Below, in pieces: positions 1 through 7,953 of a DNA stretch of 64,000 bases. The stretch covers positions 1 to 64,000 of the forward strand of contig JAZKIY010000008.1 in assembly GCA_040384665.1 (NCBI GenBank). Reading direction: 5' to 3'. The position numbers were made by a program, and so were the translations under genes. The notes under the pieces were generated by a model, which worked only from the letters and a program-made list of their open reading frames with translations, ran no database searches and had not been told where the DNA came from. Positions within the stretch are counted from its first letter, which is position 1. Each line of letters begins with the position of its first letter. The DNA is from PCRC01 sp040384665. GTDB taxonomy: Bacteria; Pseudomonadota; Gammaproteobacteria; Burkholderiales; Burkholderiaceae_C.

Positions 1-766
1 GCTTCACGCGGGCGGCGTGCTCCGGCATCACGTGGGCCATGAACTGCTGGGCCTGGTCGTAGATGTCGTCGGTGTCGATCAGGATGTCGCCGATGTCGTG
101 GTTGAAGTAATCACGGATCGCGCGGATCACCAGGCTGGATTCCTGGTAGATCAGGAAAGCGCCCTTGCCGGCTTTGGCGGCGCCATCGATGGCGGTCCAC
201 AGCTTGAGCAGGTAGTTCAGGTCCCACTGCAGTTCGGGCGCGTTGCGGCCAATGCCGGCGGTGCGCGCGATGATGGACATGCCGTTGGGGTATTCCAGCT
301 GGTCCATGGCTTCTTTGAGCTCGGCCCGGTCGTCGCCCTCGATGCGGCGGCTCACGCCACCGCCGCGCGGGTTGTTCGGCATCAGCACCACGTAGCGGCC
401 AGCCAAACTGACGAAGGTGGTCAGGGCGGCACCCTTGTTGCCGCGCTCTTCCTTCTCGACCTGGATCATCATCTCCTGGCCTTCGCGGATCACGTCATTG
501 ATGCGGGCCTGGTTGACCGGCACGCCTTGCGTGAAATACTGGCGGGAGATTTCCTTGAACGGCAGGAAGCCGTGGCGGTCTTCGCCGTAGTCGACAAAAC
601 AGGCTTCGAGCGAGGGCTCGACCCGTGTGACCACCGCTTTGTAGATGTTGCCCTTGCGCTGTTCGCGCCCTTCGATCTCAATTTCGTAGTCGAGGAGTTT
701 TTGTCCATCGACAATCGCCAGCCGGCGTTCTTCCGCCTGGGTGGCGTTGATCAGCATCCGTTTCAT
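1..766 (-). CDS. rne: Ribonuclease E, N-terminal part (cut by window edge)
   Basis: RNase E is the membrane-associated endoribonuclease that starts mRNA decay and processes rRNA and tRNA precursors. The visible 255 residues begin MKRMLINATQ and continue through the S1 RNA-binding domain and the first part of the RNase H-like region, including NNPRGGGVSRRIEGDDR, which is typical of the RNase E/G family. The catalytic DNase I-like domain and the scaffold tail lie outside the window. The ATG at 764–766 is preceded by a GGAAG ribosome site. It is divergent from rluC across a 554-bp leader region, the same arrangement as in enterobacteria. Confidence 0.96.
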   Translation of the reverse strand, partial: MKRMLINATQAEERRLAIVDGQKLLDYEIEIEGREQRKGNIYKAVVTRVEPSLEACFVDYGEDRHGFLPFKEISRQYFTQGVPVNQARINDVIREGQEMMIQVEKEERGNKGAALTTFVSLAGRYVVLMPNNPRGGGVSRRIEGDDRAELKEAMDQLEYPNGMSIIARTAGIGRNAPELQWDLNYLLKLWTAIDGAAKAGKGAFLIYQESSLVIRAIRDYFNHDIGDILIDTDDIYDQAQQFMAHVMPEHAARVK

Positions 767-930
767 GATGCACTTCCTTCTTCGTGTGTGCGGTGCCGGC
801 AGGCCACTGGGGGTCTGCCAAGTCCACCGCGAAGTCTTGCGACTTCACATGCCCTGAATGGGCCAACGATGCCGAAGCGAACGCCGTGAAACGAAGGGAA
901 TTGCCGAAGTAGCCGACAGCAGGCCGAGCA

Positions 931-1110
931 TCAGCTCAGCCGCCAGGGCAGGGGCGCGTGGATGGGGGCGAGGGCACGGTAGGGCCCGGTGACTGTCTGA
1001 ACCATGGCGGCCCATGCCGGGATGGCAAAGGCCGGCAGCAATTGCCCAAGGCGCTGTGGGGCCAGAAGCCAGCACAGTCCGAGGAAGAGCAATCCTGTCA
1101 GTACAAACAT
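931..1110 (-). CDS. Possible small hydrophobic protein in the rne leader
   Basis: A 59-codon frame reads toward rne and begins MFVLTGLLFLGLCWLLAP, which would form one membrane segment at residues 2–17. Several codons end in G or C, as in real genes here. The ATG at 1108–1110 lacks a good ribosome site, and I recognise no family. If rne is transcribed from far upstream, this frame would be an upstream ORF in its leader. It could equally be chance coding in GC-rich DNA. Confidence 0.27.
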   Translation of the reverse strand: MFVLTGLLFLGLCWLLAPQRLGQLLPAFAIPAWAAMVQTVTGPYRALAPIHAPLPWRLS

Positions 1111-1123
1111 TTCGCTTTGATCC

Positions 1124-1148
1124 GTTTGCCAGCAAGGGGCTGGCAAAC
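1124..1148. promoter_or_regulatory. Perfect 10-bp inverted repeat upstream of rne
   Basis: GTTTGCCAGC at 1124–1133 and GCTGGCAAAC at 1139–1148 pair perfectly around a 5-nt loop. No T-run follows on either strand, so it is unlikely to be an ordinary intrinsic terminator. It sits just upstream of the possible small ORF and about 360 nt from the rne start, so it could be an RNA hairpin in the rne leader or an operator. Confidence 0.5.
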
Positions 1149-1320
1149 TGGGGTATTCCGTCTCAGTGTTTCATGGTGTCGGCTGAACCGGTTGCCTGGC
1201 AAACCATCACACGGCAATGGCCTTGTGGTTTGTGTGCAGGGCAGCAGGGGGCATCGACCTTGCAGCGGCGAGGGTGGCGACTGGACTAAACTCCGCCCGA
1301 CTGAATCGGGCCGACTTCCA

Positions 1321-2382
1321 GTGAAATCAACCACTTACAACGCACCGCTGTTGCATCAGATTATAGGGGCCAAGCCAGCGCCCGGGGGGGATGCGGCCGC
1401 GCCAAAAGCCAAATTCATCACCGTGGACGAGGATTCGGCAGGCCAGCGGCTGGACAACTTCCTGATCCGCCAGCTCAAGGGCGTGCCCAAGACCCATGTT
1501 TACCGCATCATCCGCAGCGGCGAGGTGCGGGTCAACAAAGGCCGGGCGGCGGCCGACACCCGGGTCGCCGCAGGCGACCTCGTGCGGCTGCCGCCGGTGC
1601 GCATTTCCGAGCGGGTGGCCGAGAAGGCCGAAGCCATGGCGCAGGCCCAGCTCGGTTGGGCGCCGGCGCGCGATTTCCCGGTGCTGCTGGAGGACGATCA
1701 CCTGATTGCCCTGGACAAACCCGCCGGCGTGGCGGTGCACGGCGGCAGCGGGGTGAGTTTTGGTGTGATTGAGCAGTTGCGCATGGCCAGGCCTCAGGCC
1801 AAGTTTCTGGAACTTGTGCACCGGCTGGACCGGGACACCTCCGGTATCTTGCTGGTTGCCAAAAAACGCAGCGCACTCACCGCTTTGCAAGACCAGTTCC
1901 GCGACCACGCCGGTGAAAAAGCCATCCATAAAACCTACCTGGCGCTGGTGAAGGGCGAATGGCCCGCCCGCGTCAAGGTCATCGACCAGCACCTGCACAA
2001 GTTTTTGGCCGCCGACGGCGAACGCCGGGTGAAGGTGGTCGCCAAGGACGACCCGGACGGCATGCGCGCCATCACCCTGGTCAAGGTGGCGCAGCGGCTG
2101 GCGGGCTACACGCTGCTGGAAGTGACCATCAAGACCGGCCGCACGCACCAGATCCGCGTTCACCTGGCGTCACAGGGCCACGTGATCGTTGGCGACGACA
2201 AATATGGCGATTTCGAGCTGAACAAGGCCTTGGCCCGTGCCGGCAGCTTGAAGCGCATGTTCCTGCACGCCTGGCGGCTGCAGTTCAACCACCCCACCAG
2301 CGGCGAGCGCGTGTCATTGACCAGCGAACTGCCCACCGAACTCCAGCACTGTGTTCACCATGTCACCCCAACCACCCCTTGA
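1321..2382 (+). CDS. rluC: 23S rRNA pseudouridine synthase RluC
   Basis: RluC makes pseudouridine at three positions of 23S rRNA (955, 2504 and 2580 in E. coli). An N-terminal S4 RNA-binding domain (about residues 35–95, containing QRLDNFLIRQLKG) precedes the RluA-family catalytic domain. That domain has the HRLDRDTSG motif carrying the catalytic Asp, and the downstream GRTHQIRVH motif. The protein is 353 residues from a GTG start at 1321. No ATG lies upstream of the S4 domain in this frame, so GTG is the best choice although its ribosome site is weak. The gene is divergent from rne, as in many proteobacteria, and its end overlaps the next gene by 23 bp. Confidence 0.93.
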   Translation: MKSTTYNAPLLHQIIGAKPAPGGDAAAPKAKFITVDEDSAGQRLDNFLIRQLKGVPKTHVYRIIRSGEVRVNKGRAAADTRVAAGDLVRLPPVRISERVAEKAEAMAQAQLGWAPARDFPVLLEDDHLIALDKPAGVAVHGGSGVSFGVIEQLRMARPQAKFLELVHRLDRDTSGILLVAKKRSALTALQDQFRDHAGEKAIHKTYLALVKGEWPARVKVIDQHLHKFLAADGERRVKVVAKDDPDGMRAITLVKVAQRLAGYTLLEVTIKTGRTHQIRVHLASQGHVIVGDDKYGDFELNKALARAGSLKRMFLHAWRLQFNHPTSGERVSLTSELPTELQHCVHHVTPTTP

Positions 2383-3046
2383 ACCCCGGCGCAAACGCCA
2401 GTTCGACCTGATTGCCCTCGACTGGGACGGCACGCTGTTCGACTCCACCGCCATCATCACCCGCTGCATCCAGGCGGCGGTGGCGGATGTGGGTGGCACC
2501 GTGCCGAGCGACCGCGACGCGTCTTACGTCATTGGCATGGGGTTGATGCAGGCGCTGGCCCACGCTGCGCCCGACGTGCCCAAAGACCGCTACCCCGAAC
2601 TGGGTTTGCGCTACCGCCACCATTACGCGGTGCACCAGAACGACATCTGTCTGTTTGACGGTGTGCTGGACCTGCTGGAAGCCCTGAAGGCACGCCAGCA
2701 CCTGCTGGCGGTGGCGACAGGCAAGTCGCGTGCCGGGCTGGACGAGGCCTTCCAGTCGGTCGCCTTGCAGCGCTTGTTCGATGGCTCGCGCACGGCGGAC
2801 GAAACCCGCGGCAAACCGCACCCGCAAATGCTGCTGGAACTGATGGCCGAGTTCGGCGTGCCCCCCGAGCGCACCCTGATGATCGGTGACACCACCCACG
2901 ACCTGCAAATGGCGCTGAACGCTGGCTGTGCCAGTGTGGCGGTGAGCTACGGCGCCCACGAGCCCGACGCTTTTCATGCACTGAAGCCGCGCTTTGTTGC
3001 CCACTCGGTGCTCGAACTGCGCGACTGGTTGCTGGCCAACGGCTAA
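2360..3046 (+). CDS. HAD-superfamily hydrolase, phosphoglycolate phosphatase-like
   Basis: This is a 228-residue haloacid dehalogenase-type phosphatase. Motif I is DWDGTLFDS, with the nucleophile and acid at Asp21 and Asp23. A helical cap follows, then motif II near VATGKS, the Lys of KPHPQ (motif III), and motif IV in MIGDTTHDLQMA. This resembles the Gph/YjjG branch that dephosphorylates 2-phosphoglycolate or nucleotides; the substrate cannot be read from sequence. The ATG at 2360 overlaps the rluC end by 23 bp and suggests co-transcription. Confidence 0.85.
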   Translation: MSPQPPLEPRRKRQFDLIALDWDGTLFDSTAIITRCIQAAVADVGGTVPSDRDASYVIGMGLMQALAHAAPDVPKDRYPELGLRYRHHYAVHQNDICLFDGVLDLLEALKARQHLLAVATGKSRAGLDEAFQSVALQRLFDGSRTADETRGKPHPQMLLELMAEFGVPPERTLMIGDTTHDLQMALNAGCASVAVSYGAHEPDAFHALKPRFVAHSVLELRDWLLANG

Positions 3047-3057
3047 AGTCGCCATCC

Positions 3058-3423
3058 ATGGAGCAGGCCATTCCACTGTGCAACACACACGACCTGCAAG
3101 ACGGGGCGGTGGCGGTGCCCTTTGACGTGGTCTACGGTGGCCAGACCTGCCGCGCGTTTGCCATCCGCTACCAGGGCCAGGTGCACGCTTACCTGAACCG
3201 CTGCAGCCATGTGGCCATGGAAATGGACTACCAGCCCAACCGTTTTTTTGACGACACTGGCCGCTGGCTGCTGTGCGCCACCCATGGTGCGGCTTACCAG
3301 CCCGACACGGGCGCCTGTGCGGGCGGGCCTTGTCGGGGAGGGCTGGTCCGCATCGGCCTCAGTGAGTCGGACGGCGTTGTCTACTGGCATACTGCCTACA
3401 ACTTAAAGACTGTAGAGTTTTGA
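3058..3423 (+). CDS. Rieske [2Fe-2S] domain protein
   Basis: A 121-residue stand-alone Rieske ferredoxin-like protein. The cluster ligands are Cys49-x-His51 (CSH) and Cys73-x2-His76 (CATH), followed by the usual AAYQPDTGACAGGPC loop. It has no signal peptide or membrane anchor, so it should be cytoplasmic. Similar proteins sit between the HAD phosphatase and the S49 peptidase downstream of rluC in related bacteria, but no electron-transfer partner is established. Its start lies 11 bp after the HAD gene and its stop abuts the next gene. Confidence 0.85.
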   Translation: MEQAIPLCNTHDLQDGAVAVPFDVVYGGQTCRAFAIRYQGQVHAYLNRCSHVAMEMDYQPNRFFDDTGRWLLCATHGAAYQPDTGACAGGPCRGGLVRIGLSESDGVVYWHTAYNLKTVEF

Positions 3424-3424
3424 C

Positions 3425-4435
3425 ATGACGGAACCGACCCTGAACACCAGCAACATCGAGCCAACCAAACCGGCAGCACCCGCGCCCGCCCAGGCCGACG
3501 CGATGCCCGCTGCGGGCTGGGAGCGGACGGTTCTGGAGAAGCTCGCCGCGGCGGCCTTGAGCGAGCAAAAGGCCAGCCGCCGCTGGCGCACTTTTGTGCG
3601 CCTGTCCTGGCTGCTGTTTTTTGTGGTCATCGCCTGGGTGTCGCTGGGCCGTCCCGGCAAGACCGGCGATGTGTCGACGCCGCACACGGCGGTGGTGTCC
3701 ATCAAGGGTGAAATCGCCTCCGGGGCCGACGCCAGCGCCGAGTTGGTCGTGGATGCTTTGCGTTCGGCGTTTGACGACAGCGGCTCGCAGGCGGTGGTGC
3801 TGCTGATCAACTCGCCCGGCGGCAGCCCGGTGCAGGCCGGCATCATCAACGACGAGATCCTTCGGCTGAAGGCCAAGCACAAGAAGCCGGTGTATGCGGT
3901 GGTCGAAGAGTCGTGTGCCTCGGCGGCGTACTACATCGCGGTGGCGGCGGACAAAATTTACGTGGACAAAGCCAGCATCATCGGCAGCATCGGCGTGTTG
4001 ATCGACGGCTTTGGCTTCACCTCGCTGATGGACAAGCTGGGCGTCGAGCGGCGCTTGATGACGGCGGGTGAAAACAAGGGTTTTCTGGACCCGTTCAGCC
4101 CGCAGACCGAAAAACACCGCGCTTACGCCCAGAACATGCTGGACCAGATCCACAAGCAGTTCATTGACGTGGTGAAGGCCGGTCGCGGCCAGCGGTTGAA
4201 GGAAACGCCAGAAACCTTCAGCGGCCTGTTCTGGAGCGGCCAACAGGCGATCGACCTGGGCCTGGCAGACCACCTGGGCAACGTGGACTACGTGGCCCGC
4301 GAGGTCGTCAAGGCCGAGGACCTAGTGGACTACACCCGCCGTGAGAACGTGGCCGAGCGGCTGGCGAAGCGCTTTGGCGCCTCCATCGGCGAAGGCGCGG
4401 TGAAAGCGCTGAAAGCGATTCCGGCCATCCGCTGA
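3425..4435 (+). CDS. S49 family (SppA-like) membrane peptidase
   Basis: A 336-residue short-form signal peptide peptidase. A polar, Pro/Ala-rich N-terminus precedes one membrane helix (about residues 58–75), and the ClpP-like S49 domain follows. The likely catalytic Ser is Ser166 in CASAAYY and the general base is Lys218 in TAGENKGF, the Ser/Lys dyad of this family. It is expected to degrade remnant signal peptides or other membrane peptides. It starts one base after the Rieske gene stops, so the four genes from rluC form a likely operon. It converges on the methyltransferase gene 12 bp away. Confidence 0.88.
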   Translation: MTEPTLNTSNIEPTKPAAPAPAQADAMPAAGWERTVLEKLAAAALSEQKASRRWRTFVRLSWLLFFVVIAWVSLGRPGKTGDVSTPHTAVVSIKGEIASGADASAELVVDALRSAFDDSGSQAVVLLINSPGGSPVQAGIINDEILRLKAKHKKPVYAVVEESCASAAYYIAVAADKIYVDKASIIGSIGVLIDGFGFTSLMDKLGVERRLMTAGENKGFLDPFSPQTEKHRAYAQNMLDQIHKQFIDVVKAGRGQRLKETPETFSGLFWSGQQAIDLGLADHLGNVDYVAREVVKAEDLVDYTRRENVAERLAKRFGASIGEGAVKALKAIPAIR

Positions 4436-4447
4436 CCGAGAGCGGCG

Positions 4448-5212
4448 TCAGCGGCCGATGGCGTAGACCGTTGGCAGGCTGGTGTTCATGGCCGGTGCCT
4501 GTTTCCAGGCCTTCACATGGCGGCTGTGCACCTGTGCCGAGGCCAGCGTCAAGCCGCTGCACACCGCCAGCCGGGTGTTGTGCTGCAGCGTCTGCAGCAA
4601 GGCCTGGAACAGCGCGGCATTGCGGTAGGGCGTTTCAATGAACAGCTGGGTTTGCCCGGTCTTCAGTGCCAGCGACTCCAGGGTTTTGATGCGCTGTGCC
4701 CGTTCCGCTGTGTCTTGGGGCAGGTAGCCCACAAAGGCGAAGTTCTGGCCGTTCAGACCGCTGGCGGCGAGTGCCAGCAGCAGCGACACCGGTCCGACCA
4801 ACGGCACCACGGCCACCCCCAGATCGTGTGCCGCCCGGACCACCGCCGAGCCCGGGTCGGCCACGGCGGGCATGCCCGCTTCACTGACCAACCCCATGTC
4901 GTGCCCCTGCAATGCCGGCGCCAGCAAGAATTTTGCGTCGAACTGCCCGGCATGGTCGCCGTGTTTGTGCACGGCGTGGGGCAGTTCCTGCATCTGCAGC
5001 GCCTGCAGCGGGGCGGCCAACGGCTGCACCGCGTCGACCCGCTTGAGGTAGGCGCGGGTGGTCTTGGCGTTTTCACACACCCAGTGCTGCAGCCGCGCGG
5101 CCACCACCAGCGTGCCCAAGGGGATGGCATCCGTGAGCGGCGCGGTGTCGGTCACGCCGAAGTCAAGGGGCGCGGGGACAAGGAACAGTGTGCCAAGTAT
5201 GGATGTGTTCAT
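4448..5212 (-). CDS. SAM-dependent methyltransferase, RsmI/tetrapyrrole methylase-like
   Basis: A 254-residue protein of the tetrapyrrole-methylase (SAM) fold. The segment with SEAGMPAVADPGSAVVR and VGPVSLLLALAASG matches the SAM-binding and substrate loops of RsmI (16S rRNA C1402 2'-O-methyltransferase). The N-terminus diverges from RsmI and lacks its usual GTPIGN motif, so this is probably the RsmI-related paralogue found next to maf in Burkholderiales; its substrate is unknown. Its ATG overlaps the maf stop in an ATGA, which suggests translational coupling. Confidence 0.8.
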   Translation of the reverse strand: MNTSILGTLFLVPAPLDFGVTDTAPLTDAIPLGTLVVAARLQHWVCENAKTTRAYLKRVDAVQPLAAPLQALQMQELPHAVHKHGDHAGQFDAKFLLAPALQGHDMGLVSEAGMPAVADPGSAVVRAAHDLGVAVVPLVGPVSLLLALAASGLNGQNFAFVGYLPQDTAERAQRIKTLESLALKTGQTQLFIETPYRNAALFQALLQTLQHNTRLAVCSGLTLASAQVHSRHVKAWKQAPAMNTSLPTVYAIGR

Positions 5213-5805
5213 GCGATCAACCGCAATCCAGCGGCGCGCAAAAGTTGGCAGGTGCGGATCAGCGGCAGGCCGATCAGCGCGGTGGGGTCGTCGCTGTCAA
5301 TGGCGTCCAGAAGGGCAATGCCCAGGCCTTCGCTTTTGGCGCTGCCTGCGCAGTCGTACGGCGTCTCAGTGCGCAGGTAAGCCTCGATTTCGGCGTCTCC
5401 CAGCATGCGAAAGCGCACCTTCACCTCGGCCATGACCTGCTGCGCGAAGCCGATTTCGGCGCACACAACCGCCACCGCGGTGTGGAACAACACGGTCTGG
5501 CCACGCATCTGCTGCAATTGGTGGGTGGCACGTTCGTGGTTGCCAGGCTTGCCCAGTGGCGTGCCGTGCAGGTCGGCCACTTGGTCGGAGCCGATCACCA
5601 CCGCTTCCGGGTGCAGGTCCGCAACAGCCTGGGCCTTGGCCAGCGCCAGGCGCATGGCAAGGTCGCGTGGGGATTCCCCCGGTTTCGGGGTTTCGTCCAC
5701 CTGGGGCGAGACGGTGGTGAAGGGCAACCCCAGCCGCGACAGGAGTGCGTGGCGGTAAGGGGAGGTTGAGCCCAGTACCAGGGGGCGGTCTGTCGGGGCG
5801 TTCAT
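5209..5805 (-). CDS. yceF: Maf-family nucleotide pyrophosphatase (YceF-like)
   Basis: Maf proteins hydrolyse non-canonical or modified NTPs to NMP and pyrophosphate. The 198-residue protein begins MNAPTDRPLVLGSTSPYR, with the S-T-S-x-x-R motif of the family, followed by the phosphate-binding region SDQVADL and ETPYDCAGSAKSEG. The LLSRLGLPF…VDETP pattern and the position beside yceD favour the YceF subgroup (7-methyl-GTP pyrophosphatase) over YhdE. The ATG at 5803–5805 is chosen because the family motif begins about ten residues later. It is divergent from yceD, as in E. coli. Confidence 0.9.
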   Translation of the reverse strand: MNAPTDRPLVLGSTSPYRHALLSRLGLPFTTVSPQVDETPKPGESPRDLAMRLALAKAQAVADLHPEAVVIGSDQVADLHGTPLGKPGNHERATHQLQQMRGQTVLFHTAVAVVCAEIGFAQQVMAEVKVRFRMLGDAEIEAYLRTETPYDCAGSAKSEGLGIALLDAIDSDDPTALIGLPLIRTCQLLRAAGLRLIA

Positions 5806-5850
5806 GGGCAAATCACGGCTGTCATGCGCTGATTCTCTTACACTCGCCGC

Positions 5851-6414
5851 ATGAGTTCCTCCTTTTCGCCGCGCGCTGTTGACCTGCGCGTGCTGGCGCG
5901 CGAAGCCGCCACCCTGACCCGTACCGACCTGCTGACCAACCATCCGCGCCTGGCCGAAGAGGCCGTGGGCGATCTGGCGGGGCTGTCACTGCACTGGACG
6001 GCCCGGGGCGAGATGCTGCCGGGCGCTTCCGGTGACGCCGAGGTGTGGCTGCACATGGCGATAGAGGCCGTGCTGCCGCTGACCTGCCAGCGCTGCCTGG
6101 CGCCGGTCGATGTGGCCTTGCAGGTGGACCGTTCGTTCCGCTTTGTGGCGGACGAAGCCACCGCCGCCGAGCAGGACGATGCATCGGAAGAAGATGTGCT
6201 GGCGCTGGCGCCCGAGTTCGATCTGCCGGCGCTCGTTGAAGACGAACTGCTCATGGCGTTGCCCATCGTGCCACGCCACGAGCGCTGCACCGCTGCGCGG
6301 TCGGCCAAAGCCGCGCAGGACGTGGCGCTGGCGCCTGATGGCCCGCCAGAAAAGCCCAACCCTTTCGCGGTACTGGCCGCGTTGCGCACCGGCAAGGCTG
6401 AAAAGTCGAACTGA
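5851..6414 (+). CDS. yceD: YceD / DUF177 protein, 23S rRNA accumulation
   Basis: A 187-residue YceD-family protein, encoded next to rpmF in most bacteria and needed for normal 23S rRNA accumulation. Features are the paired Cys of LTCQRCLAP (about residue 73), an acidic middle (EQDDASEEDV) and the conserved EDELLMALPIVPRH stretch. The C-terminal tail ends PNPFAVLAALRTGK, characteristic of this family before rpmF. The biochemical role is still unclear. Confidence 0.9.
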   Translation: MSSSFSPRAVDLRVLAREAATLTRTDLLTNHPRLAEEAVGDLAGLSLHWTARGEMLPGASGDAEVWLHMAIEAVLPLTCQRCLAPVDVALQVDRSFRFVADEATAAEQDDASEEDVLALAPEFDLPALVEDELLMALPIVPRHERCTAARSAKAAQDVALAPDGPPEKPNPFAVLAALRTGKAEKSN

Positions 6415-6429
6415 ATCAAGCCTTTGGGC

Positions 6430-6435
6430 TATAAT
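6430..6435 (+). promoter_or_regulatory. Putative sigma-70 -10 box for rpmF–plsX–fab operon
   Basis: A consensus TATAAT lies 16 bp after the yceD stop, in the context GGGCTATAATCC. The matching -35 is weak (TCGAAC at 6406–6411, 18-bp spacer). A transcript from here would carry a leader of about 160 nt before rpmF. No gene occupies 6415–6604. Confidence 0.5.
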
Positions 6436-6604
6436 CCAAGGCTAAACGCAGCGGCGGACCTTCGGGGTTTGCCGTCACAGTCGGGCGCATAACGGCTGAG
6501 CAGCGGGTGTTTGCACAGCGTGTGTCACCCTGCATGTCAGTGTTCCTTCGGGGGCACATGCGCCACGCCTTACCCATTGATTTACCGATATTCAGGAGCC
6601 GACC

Positions 6605-6787
6605 ATGGCCGTTCAGCAAAACAAGAAATCGCCATCCAAGCGTGGCATGCACCGTTCGCACAATGCGCTGGACGTGCCAGGCATTGCCGTGGAACCCACC
6701 ACCGGCGAAATCCACCTGCGCCACCACATCAGCCCGAACGGCTTTTACCGTGGCCGTCAGGTGCTGAAAAACAAATCAGAAGCCTGA
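6605..6787 (+). CDS. rpmF: 50S ribosomal protein L32
   Basis: A 60-residue L32 beginning MAVQQNKKSPSKRGMHRSH, with the basic N-terminal arm typical of the family and the conserved NGFYRGRQV end. It has no zinc-binding cysteines, so it is the Cys-minus form common in proteobacteria. A GGAG ribosome site precedes the ATG. It lies between yceD and plsX as in many bacteria, linking ribosome and lipid synthesis. Confidence 0.97.
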   Translation: MAVQQNKKSPSKRGMHRSHNALDVPGIAVEPTTGEIHLRHHISPNGFYRGRQVLKNKSEA

Positions 6788-6803
6788 TTGTCGCTACCCA
6801 TGC

Positions 6804-6845
6804 AAGGCCCGAGGCTACCTGGCGTAGCGTCGGGCCTTTGTTTTG
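6804..6845 (+). terminator. Intrinsic terminator/attenuator between rpmF and plsX
   Basis: AAGGCCCGA (6804–6812) pairs with TCGGGCCTT (6830–6838). An inner stem GCTAC/GTAGC extends it, and the run TTTGTTTT follows. The structure ends rpmF transcripts, at least in part. Because plsX and the fab genes follow in the same direction, it may act as an attenuator that keeps L32 expression above that of the lipid genes. Confidence 0.8.
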
Positions 6846-6903
6846 ATGGCCGTTGGCTGAGTCGCCTTCTGGCTTGTTCACTTCTGGACAGCGCACCACA
6901 CCC

Positions 6904-7950
6904 ATGATCACTCTGGCAGTCGATTGCATGGGCGGCGACCATGGCCCGTCGGTGACGTTGGCCGCCTGCCGCCAGTTCCTGGATGCCCATACCGATGCGC
7001 AGCTGCTGTTGGTCGGCCAGCCCGCCAGCTTGGCTGCGTTCGTCCACCCGCGTGCGACCACCGTACCTGCCAGTGAAGTGGTGGGCATGGACGACCCGGT
7101 CGAGGTGGCGCTGCGCCGCAAAAAAGACTCGTCGATGCGCGTGGCGATCCAGCAGGTCAAAGACGGTGCTGCGCAAGCGGTGGTTTCTGCTGGTAACACG
7201 GGTGCTTTGATGGCTATTGCACGCTATCTTCTGAAAACGGTTGATGGCATTGACCGGCCGGCCATTGCCACCCAAATGCCCAATGCCCTTGGCGGTGCCA
7301 CCACGGTGCTGGACTTGGGGGCCAATGTGGACTGCAGCGCAGAACACCTGTTGCAGTTTGCGGTGATGGGTTCGGCGCTGGTGTCGGTGCTCAAAAATGA
7401 CCCGAATCCCACTGTGGGCCTGCTGAATGTGGGCGAAGAGGTCATTAAAGGCAGCGAAATCATCAAAAAAGCCGGTGAATTGCTGCGATCTTCTGCTGGC
7501 ACTGGCGATATCAATTTCTTTGGCAATGTTGAGGGCAACGACATTTTCAAGGGCACGGTGGACATCGTGGTTTGCGATGGTTTTGTCGGCAATGTGGCGC
7601 TGAAAACCAGCGAAGGCCTCGCTTCGATGATCGGCGACTTCTTGAAAGACGAGTTTTCTCGCAACATTTTCAGGAAAATTGGTGCCATTTTTGCTTATCC
7701 AGCGCTACTTGCTTTGAAAAAGCGTGTTGACCACCGGCGTTACAACGGCGCGGCGCTGCTGGGTTTGCGTGGTCTGGTGTTCAAAAGCCATGGTTCCGCC
7801 GACGCCTTCGCCTTCGAGCAGGCGTTGAACCGCGCGTATGATGCGGCTCGAAACAACCTGTTGGCGCGGGTTCAGGCCCGGATTGCACGTGCAGCGCCTT
7901 TGCTGCTGCCCGTGGCCCTTCCGGCTGAACTGGCCGAGCCCACCCACTAG
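6904..7950 (+). CDS. plsX: Phosphate acyltransferase PlsX
   Basis: PlsX converts acyl-ACP to acyl-phosphate, the acyl donor for PlsY in the first step of phospholipid synthesis. The 348-residue protein starts MITLAVDCMGGDHGP, the family's signature N-terminus, and contains the conserved SAGNTGALMA and GLLNVGEE segments and the KKRVDHRRYNGA C-terminal motif. The ATG at 6904 is chosen because the signature begins there. GC content is visibly lower over 7380–7730 than in neighbouring genes, but the protein is intact. Confidence 0.95.
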   Translation: MITLAVDCMGGDHGPSVTLAACRQFLDAHTDAQLLLVGQPASLAAFVHPRATTVPASEVVGMDDPVEVALRRKKDSSMRVAIQQVKDGAAQAVVSAGNTGALMAIARYLLKTVDGIDRPAIATQMPNALGGATTVLDLGANVDCSAEHLLQFAVMGSALVSVLKNDPNPTVGLLNVGEEVIKGSEIIKKAGELLRSSAGTGDINFFGNVEGNDIFKGTVDIVVCDGFVGNVALKTSEGLASMIGDFLKDEFSRNIFRKIGAIFAYPALLALKKRVDHRRYNGAALLGLRGLVFKSHGSADAFAFEQALNRAYDAARNNLLARVQARIARAAPLLLPVALPAELAEPTH

Positions 7951-7953
7951 AAC

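Larger units (their letters stand above)
767..1320. promoter_or_regulatory. Divergent rne/rluC leader region
   Basis: This is a 554-bp stretch between the start codons of rne (leftward) and rluC (rightward). It contains a GAAGTC-TTGC-GACTTC hairpin at 831–846, about 65 nt upstream of the rne ATG, a second strong hairpin at 1124–1148, and a possible 59-codon minus-strand reading frame at 931–1110. In E. coli the rne mRNA has a 361-nt 5' leader whose hairpins mediate autoregulation by RNase E. The size and position here suggest a similar leader, but I can identify no promoter confidently. Confidence 0.5.

Noticed and set aside
7380..7740. Lower GC content in plsX suggesting gene transfer.
   Set aside because: The gene is intact, sits in its conserved position, and matches neighbouring families in style; local codon drift is enough.
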